This document shows positions 54,112 to 64,000 of a DNA stretch of 64,000 bases, one piece after another. Source of the stretch: Rhabditoides inermis (Eukaryota; Nematoda; Chromadorea; Rhabditida; Rhabditidae). Both the position numbers and the translations under genes were made by a program. Below the pieces are notes generated by a model, which was given only the letters and a program-made list of their open reading frames with translations, made no database searches and was not told the origin of the DNA. Where the stretch lies: NCBI GenBank assembly GCA_963966185.1, contig CAWZYM010000129.1, forward strand, positions 686,001 through 750,000. The letters run 5' to 3'. Position 1 is the first letter of the stretch. Every line of letters starts with the position of its first letter.

Positions 54112-56002
54112 AGAGGATTTTAGACAGAAGGTACCATAGTACTGTCTCTAGAAAGTTATTGTCACCACGTATACGTGAAAGTAAGAGAGAGAATAGGAGA
54201 GAGAGAGAGAGAAAGAGAGAATAGGGAATAGGAGAGAGAAAAGAGGGGAGAGAAGGCAGAGTAGACATAACTGTCTCTCGAAAGTCGCAGTGATAGTGAT
54301 TAATGCAGATGTGAGAGTGAAAGTAGAAGAGGTGACGAGAGGTGAAAGTGGACAGAGAAGACATACTTAGTAATGTCTTTAGAAAGTTGACAGTAGACAA
54401 TAGAAAATATAATACTGTTTCTAGAGAATATAATACTGAGAGAGAAAGAGAAAGAGAGAAAGAGATAGCGAGACAATGGGAGAGGGAGAAGAGAGAGAGA
54501 GAGAGAGAGGAGAGATAGGGGAGAGTAGAACTGTGTCGAGGAAAGAGATTAAAGGGAGTGTACCCTCTGATTTTCGAAATTGAGTTAGCATCAGGCTCTT
54601 GAAATATGTCATAAATAACGTATTTTCTCATAGAAAAGTTATGTTGAAGTCTCCTTGAAGTTTGTGTAATTTGGGCTCAAATACGCTGTTTCTAGAGAAA
54701 AGTGTGCAGAAATGTGCACAAACGTGCGCTGTCTATGATGGTTTCTCCAACTTCCCGCCATTTGCGGCATATGGTCCAATTGACAAAAGTGTATCATTTT
54801 TAATGTATTTTCACAATCCGACGCTAACTCAACTTCGAAATCCAGAGGGTACACTCCCTTTAATGTCTTTTTTGATAGGAATATGTCTAAATATAACAAT
54901 AATGGATTGAGTCAGTTGAAAAAGAAAAAAATTCTATAACGAATAACTATCTTCAACGAATAACTTTGACAAAACGAAAAATTGAAGGTTGAAAATTAAG
55001 TAAAATGTTTCGAGACGTCAATAGATAGTGTTTTCTAACAATCAAATCAACCCCAAACTGTTTTGAACTCTTTCACACGTGCACACAACGTGTTAGGGCG
55101 CGCCAGCCGGCTTCTTTTCTCGAAGTCATTGTAGACGTAATATAGAACTATGTACTGCTTCTTTTTTTCAGTTGAAACTAAGTTTTGAGTTTATTACTTG
55201 TACTTTTGTACATATTCAGCCTGAAATTCCGCTTTTCGATGCAGTACAATGTCGAGTGGAAGTGAGGTGAGGTGAGAATCGAGTTCACCTTACATGTCAT
55301 TTGGCAAGCACAGGCGGTCAAATTATACTCTTAGAACGTGAGAGAGTAGACAGTAGGAAAAGAAGACAGTAGAGAAAAGAGTAGTACTTTCTGTTTAAAA
55401 AGTTTTTACATACCTTCTCTCGAAAGTCGCAGTGACTACTGCAGATGTGAGAAAAGAAGAGTAGACAGAAGGTACCATAGTACTGTCTCTAGAAGGTTAT
55501 TGTCACCACAGCCGGGACGTGAAAGTATACGTGAAAGTAAGAGAGAGAATAGGAGAGAGAGAGAGAAAGAGAGAATAGGGAATAGGAGAGAGAAAAGAGG
55601 AGTGAGAAGGCAGAGTAGACATAACTGTCTCTCGAAAGTCGCAGTGATAGTGATTAATGCAGATGTGAGAGTGAAAGTAGAAGAGGTGACGAGAGGTGAA
55701 AGTGGACAGAGAAGACATACTTAGTAATGTCTTTAGAAAGTTGACAGTAGACAATAGAAAATATAATACTGTTTCTAGAGAATATAATACTGAGAGAGAA
55801 AGAGAAAGAGAGAAAGAGATAGCGAGACAATGGGAGAGGGAGAAGAGAGAGAGAGAGAGAGGAGAGATAGGGGAGAGTAGAACTGTGTCGAGGAAAGAGA
55901 TTAAAGGGAGTGTACCCTCTGATTTTCGAAATTGAGTTAGCATCAGGCTCTTGAAATATGTCATAAATAACGTATTTTCTCATAAATAACGTATTTTCTC
56001 AT
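54112..56002. repeat. GA-rich repeat, partial plus full copy in tandem
   Basis: A right-half copy (54,112-54,618) is followed directly by a full copy (54,619-55,972); matching points are about 1,342 bases apart. The full copy corresponds to 8,804-10,140. At the right edge TAACGTATTTTCTCATA is repeated twice and then joins intron 8 of an RRM-Tudor copy at about 56,003. The left edge replaces the 5' side of the acidic-protein gene. Confidence 0.75.
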
Positions 56003-56037
56003 AGAATGATATGGAGTGACACATGATTTGGTTGCAG

Positions 56038-56339
56038 AGCACTCTGGCGGCAAGAGGGAGGAGGAGAACTTTGCGTCGATGCTGGCCGCTCGCAAGCTGT
56101 GCGCGTACACTCCGGTCGGAGAGGCGAGGAGCTACACCAAACAAGAGATCGTCGACTTCCAGGGAGAGGTTAGAGGGGGGGGGGGAGAAGTAGGATGGGG
56201 AATGGAATGCTATTGGAGAGTAATGTTGGGAAGTGCAGAAGGAGAGATGTTCTCATTTCAGTCTGATGTGCCGGACTGTCTACGCGACGAGAACCTCCGC
56301 GAGCTTCTTGTGTCTGTCAAGCAGATGCGTGTCTGCTGA
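56038..56339 (+). pseudogene. RRM + Tudor gene, last two exons only (D4)
   Basis: Exons 9 (56,038-56,168) and 10 (56,262-56,339) are present with splice sites and the stop. Exon 10 has the D1 form (RDENLREL). Exons 1-8 are absent because the GA-rich repeat joins inside intron 8. Confidence 0.85.
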
Positions 56340-57147
56340 TCTACCACTATGATCTACCTCTATTTATGTTTTCCTTACTGACGACTTTCTTTGTGCTACT
56401 ATGCGTGCTTTGTATCTCTTCCACTAGTTTTTATGTTTGATGTTGTTATCACAATCACTCCCTTCCCATTTTAATCCGTATCTCACCGCTACACCGGTCC
56501 GCTCACTTGTATTGACCACGTGTCTAACGAATGTATGATGATGTTATGGATAAAGATCATTGTTCAAAGCGAGCGTGGTGCAATACGACTGACGAGTGTT
56601 CTGGATTGTTTGATGCACGATAAGGCTAGTAGTATTAGTGTAACCGGTAGTTGCGTCTATGCATAGTCGCGAGGCTGTAGAGTCTCCATTCTCTAAAATG
56701 GAAGAGGCTCTTCCCTATCCCTCTGGCAGCTTGTTGGATTCGAAAGAAAGTCAATGAGGGATTCGTCAGTAGATACGAGGGAACTGGGTGGTCTGTGTAC
56801 AGTGACTATGCGCAAAGTAGAAGTGGCAGGGACGCTGACTGAGAACCCAAAGAAATCACGTTGAAGTGACAGTAAACGTGCATGCATCACAGACTACGGA
56901 ACAAATCAAGTTTATTCGGAATCTCAAAATTGACCACAACACGAAACGAAACCATCTTAGTTTTCGTTTACATAACAATATCGCAGTTTAGAGTAGTCTA
57001 TACGACACGGATATGTACTTGCGGTGAGTGAATGTGGAGCAGACTGATGAGGAGAGAAGTCGGGAGAAGAGGCGAAACAAAATCATTTAGGGATGGAATG
57101 TGTTATGGACGGGGAGTCAATCACTCCCCTTCCCCTCTTTTCTTCTC

Positions 57148-57811
57148 TCATCTCGCTTTGTCCCATTCGAACGGCTCCTGTCCAGTCACGTCATTGTTCT
57201 GAACATCGGATGAACAGCATTCGAAAACAAGCAAAGACTTTCTTGAGTGAATCAAGAACGATCTGGCAGTAATCGTAGTCGGGGATGCTCTTGTATTCGA
57301 GGCAGTCAACGTCAACGTACCTGGAAACATAAATTGCAAACTACAGTGATCCTAATAGCACACCTGAAGAGCTTTGTGAGTTCTCCAGGCGCATTTTCTC
57401 TTTCTCGGATGCATGAATCAATCATTTATCCAGAACCGCTATAGCCTGACTATACTATACAACAAGTGCATACGGTACGGTACGCCGCAAGGGCTAAGCG
57501 CTGGGAGAAACACTGTTTAGCAACTGGGTTGGGTGGGTCGAAGGTCGAAAGTCGATATCAGATCAATAATCAGTCAATAGTTTTTTCTCGATGTTCTTCC
57601 CCTAATCCTAATCCATTAAAATCAGGTACCAATGTAGACGACAGTGGAGCTCCGGGCGTTCCTTTCATCCCTGTATAATCCATATACAGTAACTCCGCCG
57701 GCTAGAAAGAAAGCGTCTCGATGAGCTATTTGCCGCCTTGCTCACGACGCCAGAGAGGAAGAAATGATATAAATGTAACAATGAAAACTGCAGCATTCGT
57801 GACATCGCTCT
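57148..57811 (-). CDS. Possible membrane-protein gene, 3' exons (D4)
   Basis: Copy of 17,978-18,636. The hydrophobic exon starts at 57,811, and the following exon and 3' part are unchanged by eye. The last intron has the longer D3 form. Tentative, family unrecognised. Confidence 0.35.
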
Positions 57812-58635
57812 CTGTAACCAGAAGAGAAGATGAAGAAGGTCGAGGGATGCTTTCATTTCAACTTCACATGTTCCCGCGATGAATCCACATCGTTATCACG
57901 AGACCATAGTGGTAGTAGTTCCCTTAAAAATAAATGTGTGGAAAAGAAGAGAGGGAGAGAGAGGGAGAGGGAGAGAGACAGAGAGAGAGAGACAGATAGG
58001 GAGAGAGAGGGAGAGAGAGGGAGAGAGGAGGGGGAAGGATGGGGGAAGAAAGAGAGAGAACGATAGAGAGGAAAAAAGGAGAGAGTGGAATTCCTCTTCG
58101 GGAGTTGAATTCCCACGTTTGATCTCTTCAAATTTCTGCGTTATTCGAATTGCTTGGCGTCTGTTCTACCATGTTTTGCCGGGTTGTGTTCTCTGATGTG
58201 CCCTTCCCGCGTTCCCTCCTCTCCCCCCCCTCTCGCTCTCGGCTCTTTCCTCTCCAGGTCACACTGCGTGATGCGCCCATCGATTTGTGTCATTCGCGCT
58301 TACCAGCTGGTTTCGGAATAACGCGCCGGCCGGCGCGCGTTCTGTGATAGTTTCTACATTGATATTAGCCGTATTTGTATTTTTCGTGGATGTATATATT
58401 TATATTCATTCAAATTATGAGCGTAGCTGAGAGCAGCGGGTGTAGTAGAAAACAGTTGCAGTAAGGAAGCATTGATGTAGGTGTTGAACGGTTGGTTTTC
58501 GCAATTGTGGTCAGAGTGTATTGCCTCATGTCTATTGTGCTGTTACTCGTCTACTCATTGTGCCATGCGCTTTGTCGAATCACGCGTTTCGTGCACTCAC
58601 ATTGTATGGTGTTTTGCATAAACTCTATGTTGTAG

Positions 58636-59084
58636 GAGTTGTATCGTGGATTAGAGCCGGCACACGACTACCCGTTGAGGGGCCGCGCTCAACAACAAGA
58701 TGGAGGTGAGAGTGGGAAAGGTTATAGATGCAATGCGGTACTCTAGTTGATTTGAGCGCTGTATGTTTGGCTAGAACTACGGAGTCATGAGTAGTGTGAA
58801 CGAGACGTCGAGCTATCTGTGAGAGGTTTCGGTAATGCAAGATACAAACTGCGTTGGTGCGTGTATAGTTGTGTTTGAGCTTGTTCCGCGCTGGATGATC
58901 CCCGGTGTCGGACGCCACGTGGCCGACGAGGCGAGCGTCTACGTGCGCTGGTTCTTCGTTGCGGGTTGGTTCCGCGCCCGGCGCCCGGCGCCACTGTCAG
59001 AGTGAGTGGAGATGAGAAGCTGTCAGAGATAGATAGATAGCGAGAGGAAGAGAGAGGGAGAGAGAGAGAGAAAGAGGGAGAAAG

Positions 59085-59127
<43 letters not shown>

Positions 59128-60114
59128 CGACGCAACGATTGCAGCTGTGCGTGTTTCGCTTGCGTCGCCACCTCGACCGCTCCCTGGAGATGGAGCCCCA
59201 CATACGGGATGTGTCGTCGGACACTCGATCACCCCACCGTCTATCAGTGAGTGGGGGAGAAGTGCTGTGGGAAGGATTCGATTTTGGAACTGTCCACCGC
59301 CGTTGATAGAATATCGGACTGATTGAGAAGTATGGAAACGGTTTGAGTGTTTACTGTGTCTCTCTGATCGGAAGATTCAGAATCAGAATCAGAATGTTTA
59401 TCTCGAATCAAGTAGCACATTGCATAAAGTACGGTAAGGGTTACGGTAAAATACAGTAATACACCGCCAACTGCGAGTTTCAATAACAATGCATGTTGAC
59501 CATTACACACTGCAATCCTGCTATCCGGATGTGCTGAGTATTGCCTCGTTTCCGGTCGAACGCGGAGATGCGACGAAACCTGCGACTCGGTGGGTGTGTG
59601 GAGACGCGAAGACGCCCGATATCCTTCCGTCCACACGAGTGGACTGAGGTAAGGGGAGAGAGTGTGGTCTGATAATGGGAAGTGATACGTTTTGTTTAAA
59701 AGACTCCTTTTTGAACCTAGTGATTCTGGTCAACCTGAGCTGTATACAATGTAACTATCCAAATGCAGTGTTTTGCTTTTGCTCGGTCAATTTATTTATA
59801 ATAATTGAACTTAAGATGCTGTGATTATCGTTGCGTTGCAGTTGTTTCGGGACGAGTCGCGGCTGCCGTGGGTACTACAACGGCTGGACACACAGAAGCG
59901 AGCAGATGCGTGCGCAGGTACGGTGGCTGAGTATTGTGGCACAGAACACACGCGGTAAGCTGCGATAGCGTTGACGTTACGGTAAGCACGACAAGTAATA
60001 ATGTTATTGTGTAGTGTGCGGTTTTGCTGAATTAGGTATGAATGTGTTATGATCCGTGTTGCAGGTGCGCTGCTCTTCGTCCACTCTCGCGGTGTGGCGA
60101 TGGCTGGCGGATGA
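58636..60114 (+). CDS. Unrecognised plus-strand gene (D4 copy)
   Basis: Copy of the five-exon model at 19,467-20,933, with the same splice sites and TGA (60,112-60,114). The GA run in intron 2 is longer (59,088-59,126). Confidence 0.35.
59244..59636 (-). CDS. Possible single-pass membrane exon (D4 copy)
   Basis: Same 130-residue frame as 20,063-20,455, with one Val to Ile change near the start. The stop and the longer Ser/Asp run match D2. Confidence 0.3.
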   Translation of the reverse strand: MWTEGYRASSRLHTPTESQVSSHLRVRPETRQYSAHPDSRIAVCNGQHALLLKLAVGGVLLYFTVTLTVLYAMCYLIRDKHSDSDSESSDQRDTVNTQTVSILLNQSDILSTAVDSSKIESFPQHFSPTH

Positions 60115-60784
60115 GCGGAAGGACGGCGCCGCCAGAGGGACGGTCCACCCACGCCCTCCTCCCTCAGTCCACACGAGAACAGAGACGTGAGTGAAGAATT
60201 CAACTGACTACTGCGTTGTTGTTGACTTTGTTTGTGGAATTATGTCTACGAATGTGAAGCTGTCACTTGGTGGGAGGAGGGTTTTTGTAAGTCGAGCTTT
60301 GGGAGGAGAGTTTTTGTAGATCGAGATTAGTACTGGCAACGAACAGCAGTTTGAATATGGGAGCGAATAACGAGGGATAAAATAAGTCATCATTGCATTT
60401 CTAGGGGGATTTTTTTCTCGTCGGGAAGGACGGGGTTACGGTAGTTTATATTTGGATACTGCAGTGCTTTGCAACCTGATTTTGACATCGGGTTACGGTA
60501 TTTGAGTACTGTTCTTGTTAGAAACCTGATAGTTGTGCTGCTAGTTTTTCAAAATCTACAAGCGCTGTCATCTAGGGCTGTGATGTGTTCTGGAATTGGA
60601 TCGACCGGGGCAATTAATAGCGGGGAACTGATATACTTTGAACAAAATGGCAACAATGGACATAACAAACAAAGATGGCGTTACGCTGTTTCGCACAACA
60701 AATGAATGTCCAGTCATGTCATACGGCTGATGCAACTTTCGATTGGCGTTACATACATAGACCGCGTGGGAACAGAGACGTTAG

Positions 60785-61010
60785 AGATCTGAGCTGATCA
60801 AGAAAGCGAACTATGAACTGTTTCTGGCAGTCAAAGTCAAGATTTATCCGAAATAGTGTTTTATGAAGATCTAGTAAGAGAATATGAACACATGCCCCGC
60901 CCCCTGTACCCCCGCCCTTTTGCAGATTGTCGAGAACCCTCTGGATGCTGTCACCGACGCCCACAAGGCACTCAAGTTCGGAGGAGCCATCATCATCTGC
61001 GAGGATCTCA
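60785..61010 (+). pseudogene. Minisatellite-bearing gene, 5' exons with 1-base deletion (D4)
   Basis: Exon a (60,785-60,873) is 89 bases rather than 90: GTCAAAGTCAAGATT lacks one A seen in D2 and D3 (near 60,840), which breaks the frame. Exon b (60,926-61,010) is intact. There is no transposon at the site split in D3. Confidence 0.65.
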
Positions 61011-61348
61011 GTGAGTTCGCTCTCTCTCCCTGTCTCCCCCCTCTCTCTCCCTCCCTCTCCCTCTCACTCCCCCCCTCGCCCCCTCTCTCCGCCTCTCCCT
61101 CTCCCACCTCTCTCTCTCTCTCCCTTTCTCTGACATACTCTCCCTGTCTCTCTTTCTCTTGCCCTCCCTCCTTTCCTCCCTCTCCCTGGAGGAGAGTATT
61201 TTTTACTTGGTACTTCTGAATTCAATTTATCTAGGTTTCAGTTGTGTTCGCTGAGTTCTCCGCTGTGCTCTATTGTGCCTCCGTCTCGCATGTTCTGGTA
61301 GGTTAACTAGCTTTCGGTTTTTTTTCCGTTTGCAAGTTAATCCCTACG

Positions 61349-63803
61349 TAGTGGGTAGTCCAAGCGAGAACTCGGGTGTTTCCCGTCTGCTTGTTGGTGG
61401 CTATGTAGTTGGTGAGTGTAGTCCAAGCGAGATTTCGGGTGTTTCCCGTCTGCTTGTTGGTGGCTATGTAGTTGGTGAGTGTAGTCCAAGCGAGAACTCG
61501 GGTGTTTCCCGTCTGCTTGTTGGTGGCTATGTAGTTGGTGAGTGTAGTCCAAGCGAGAACTCGGGTGTTTCCCGTCTGCTTGTTGGTGGCTATGTAGTTG
61601 GTGAGTGTAGTCCAAGCGAGATTTCGGGTGTTTCCCGTCTGCTTGTTGGTGGCTATGTAGTTGGTGAGTGTAGTCCAAGCGAGAACTCGGGTGTTTCCCG
61701 TCTGCTTGTTGGTGGCTATGTAGTTGGTGAGTGTAGTCCAAGCGAGATTTCGGGTGTTTCCCGTCTGCTTGTTGGTGGCTATGTAGTTGGTGAGTGTAGT
61801 CCAAGCGAGAACTCGGGTGTTTCCCGTCTGCTTGTTGGTGGCTATGTAGTTGGTGAGTGTAGTCCAAGCGAGATTTCGGGTGTTTCCCGTCTGCTTGTTG
61901 GTGGCTATGTAGTTGGTGAGTGTAGTCCAAGCGAGAACTCGGGTGTTTCCCGTCTGCTTGTTGGTGGCTATGTAGTTGGTGAGTGTAGTCCAAGCGAGAA
62001 CTCGGGTGTTTCCCGTCTGCTTGTTGGTGGCTATGTAGTTGGTGAGTGTAGTCCAAGCGAGAACTCGGGTGTTTCCCGTCTGCTTGTTGGTGGCTATGTA
62101 GTTGGTGAGTGTAGTCCAAGCGAGAACACGGGTGTTTCCCGTCTGCTTGTTGGTGGCTATGTAGTTGGTGAGTGTAGTCCAAGCGAGATTTCGGGTGTTT
62201 CCCGTCTGCTTGTTGGTGGCTATGTAGTTGGTGAGTGTAGTCCAAGCGAGAACTCGGGTGTTTCCCGTCTGCTTGTTGGTGGCTATGTAGTTGGTGAGTG
62301 TAGTCCAAGCGAGAACTCGGGTGTTTCCCGTCTGCTTGTTGGTGGCTATGTAGTTGGTGAGTGTAGTCCAAGCGAGAACTCGGGTGTTTCCCGTCTGCTT
62401 GTTGGTGGCTATGTAGTTGGTGAGTGTAGTCCAAGCGAGAACTCGGGTGTTTCCCGTCTGCTTGTTGGTGGCTATGTAGTTGGTGAGTGTAGTCCAAGCG
62501 AGATTTCGGGTGTTTCCCGTCTGCTTGTTGGTGGCTATGTAGTTGGTGAGTGTAGTCCAAGCGAGAACTCGGGTGTTTCCCGTCTGCTTGTTGGTGGCTA
62601 TGTAGTTGGTGAGTGTAGTCCAAGCGAGATTTCGGGTGTTTCCCGTCTGCTTGTTGGTGGCTATGTAGTTGGTGAGTGTAGTCCAAGCGAGATTTCGGGT
62701 GTTTCCCGTCTGCTTGTTGGTGGCTATGTAGTTGGTGAGTGTAGTCCAAGCGAGAACTCGGGTGTTTCCCGTCTGCTTGTTGGTGGCTATGTAGTTGGTG
62801 AGTGTAGTCCAAGCGAGAACTCGGGTGTTTCCCGTCTGCTTGTTGGTGGCTATGTAGTTGGTGAGTGTAGTCCAAGCGAGATTTCGGGTGTTTCCCGTCT
62901 GCTTGTTGGTGGCTATGTAGTTGGTGAGTGTAGTCCAAGCGAGATTTCGGGTGTTTCCCGTCTGCTTGTTGGTGGCTATGTAGTTGGTGAGTGTAGTCCA
63001 AGCGAGATTTCGGGTGTTTCCCGTCTGCTTGTTGGTGGCTATGTAGTTGGTGAGTGTAGTCCAAGCGAGAACTCGGGTGTTTCCCGTCTGCTTGTTGGTG
63101 GCTATGTAGTTGGTGAGTGTAGTCCAAGCGAGATTTCGGGTGTTTCCCGTCTGCTTGTTGGTGGCTATGTAGTTGGTGAGTGTAGTCCAAGCGAGAACTC
63201 GGGTGTTTCCCGTCTGCTTGTTGGTGGCTATGTAGTTGGTGAGTGTAGTCCAAGCGAGAACTCGGGTGTTTCCCGTCTGCTTGTTGGTGGCTATGTAGTT
63301 GGTGAGTGTAGTCCAAGCGAGAACTCGGGTGTTTCCCGTCTGCTTGTTGGTGGCTATGTAGTTGGTGAGTGTAGTCCAAGCGAGAACTCGGGTGTTTCCC
63401 GTCTGCTTGTTGGTGGCTATGTAGTTGGTGAGTGTAGTCCAAGCGAGAACTCGGGTGTTTCCCGTCTGCTTGTTGGTGGCTATGTAGTTGGTGAGTGTAG
63501 TCCAAGCGAGAACTCGGGTGTTTCCCGTCTGCTTGTTGGTGGCTATGTAGTTGGTGAGTGTAGTCCAAGCGAGATTTCGGGTGTTTCCCGTCTGCTTGTT
63601 GGTGGCTATGTAGTTGGTGAGTGTAGTCCAAGCGAGAACTCGGGTGTTTCCCGTCTGCTTGTTGGTGGCTATGTAGTTGGTGAGTGTAGTCCAAGCGAGA
63701 ACTCGGGTGTTTCCCGTCTGCTTGTTGGTGGCTATGTGGTTGGTGAGTGTAGTCCAAGCGAGATTTCGGGTGTTTCCCGTCTGCTTGTTGGTGGCTATGT
63801 GGT
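61349..63803. repeat. 63-base minisatellite array 3, 39 units
   Basis: Same unit. First AC/TT site at 61,370, last at 63,764. Unit 13 has ACACGGG in place of ACTCGGG. The same double hairpin follows at 63,799-63,862. The intron continues to the window end. Confidence 0.95.
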
Positions 63804-64000
63804 TCTGAATATGAAACGATGTGTTTCTTATCTGAACCACCGGAAAACGTAATGTTTTCCGGTCGTCCCTCTTTGTCAATGCATCGGCGGCGTCTTCGAT
63901 AAAAGGAATCCAAGGAGAGAACGCGCTGTTGAGAAGACGCTTTCGTGAGTTATTCTTATTCTTTTATTTTATTTGAAACTTTTTCATATAACTTTTCTCT

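Larger units (their letters stand above)
56003..64000. repeat. Segmental duplication copy D4 (exons 9-10 of the Tudor gene plus part B)
   Basis: It starts in intron 8 of the RRM-Tudor gene (AATGATATGGAGTGACACATG) and runs collinear with D2 and D3 through the minisatellite to the window end. One visible replacement is near 60,405 (CTAGGGGGATTTTTTTCTCG), where about 30 bases are lost. Confidence 0.85.

Overview
This is eukaryotic DNA, most probably from a nematode. The pointers are: introns of about 40-50 bases ending in TTTCAG-like acceptors; a Tc5-type DNA transposon with CAAGGGAAG ends and a TTA target duplication; an RTE-type retrotransposon with an (AAGT)n tail; and many TTACGGTA-type dispersed words. 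The taxon is an inference; no species marker is visible. Gene models were built by hand from splice signals and reading phase.

The window is mostly a segmental duplication. Part A is a divergent pair: a secreted trypsin-like protease on minus and an RRM + Tudor protein (TDRD10-like layout) on plus. Part B follows A: a possible membrane-protein gene on minus, an unrecognised multi-exon gene on plus, and a second plus gene whose intron holds a 63-base minisatellite. Copies: D1 about 2,740-8,803 (A only); D2 about 10,471-30,950 (A+B); D3 about 30,951-48,122 (A from protease exon 6, then B); D4 about 56,003 to the window end (last two Tudor-gene exons, then B). D2 and D3 are in tandem with a period near 19.3 kb.

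The copies have different fates. D1 has an intact protease model and an intact RRM-Tudor model. D2 has an intact RRM-Tudor gene, but its protease lost the exon part with the catalytic His. In D3 the protease is truncated at a breakpoint and carries an RTE insertion, the RRM-Tudor gene has a 16-base frameshifting deletion, and a Tc4-like foldback element sits inside an exon of the minisatellite gene. D4 keeps only two RRM-Tudor exons. Comparing copies gives exact boundaries for six insertions.

The minisatellite arrays have 100, 57 and 39 units. The units carry a two-state AC/TT site plus rare variants, so each array reads as a code. That code shows a 21-unit higher-order repeat in the first array, and homologous array edges with a turned-over interior.

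Single-copy sequence lies at 1-2,740 (LINE 3' end, 3' part of a minus gene) and 48,123-54,110. The latter holds two small secreted proteins, a small membrane ORF, a decayed exon like the last RRM-Tudor exon, the Tc5-like element, CACCAT repeats and the 3' part of an acidic-protein gene. A GA-rich repeat of about 1.35 kb abuts both D1's right edge and D4's left edge.
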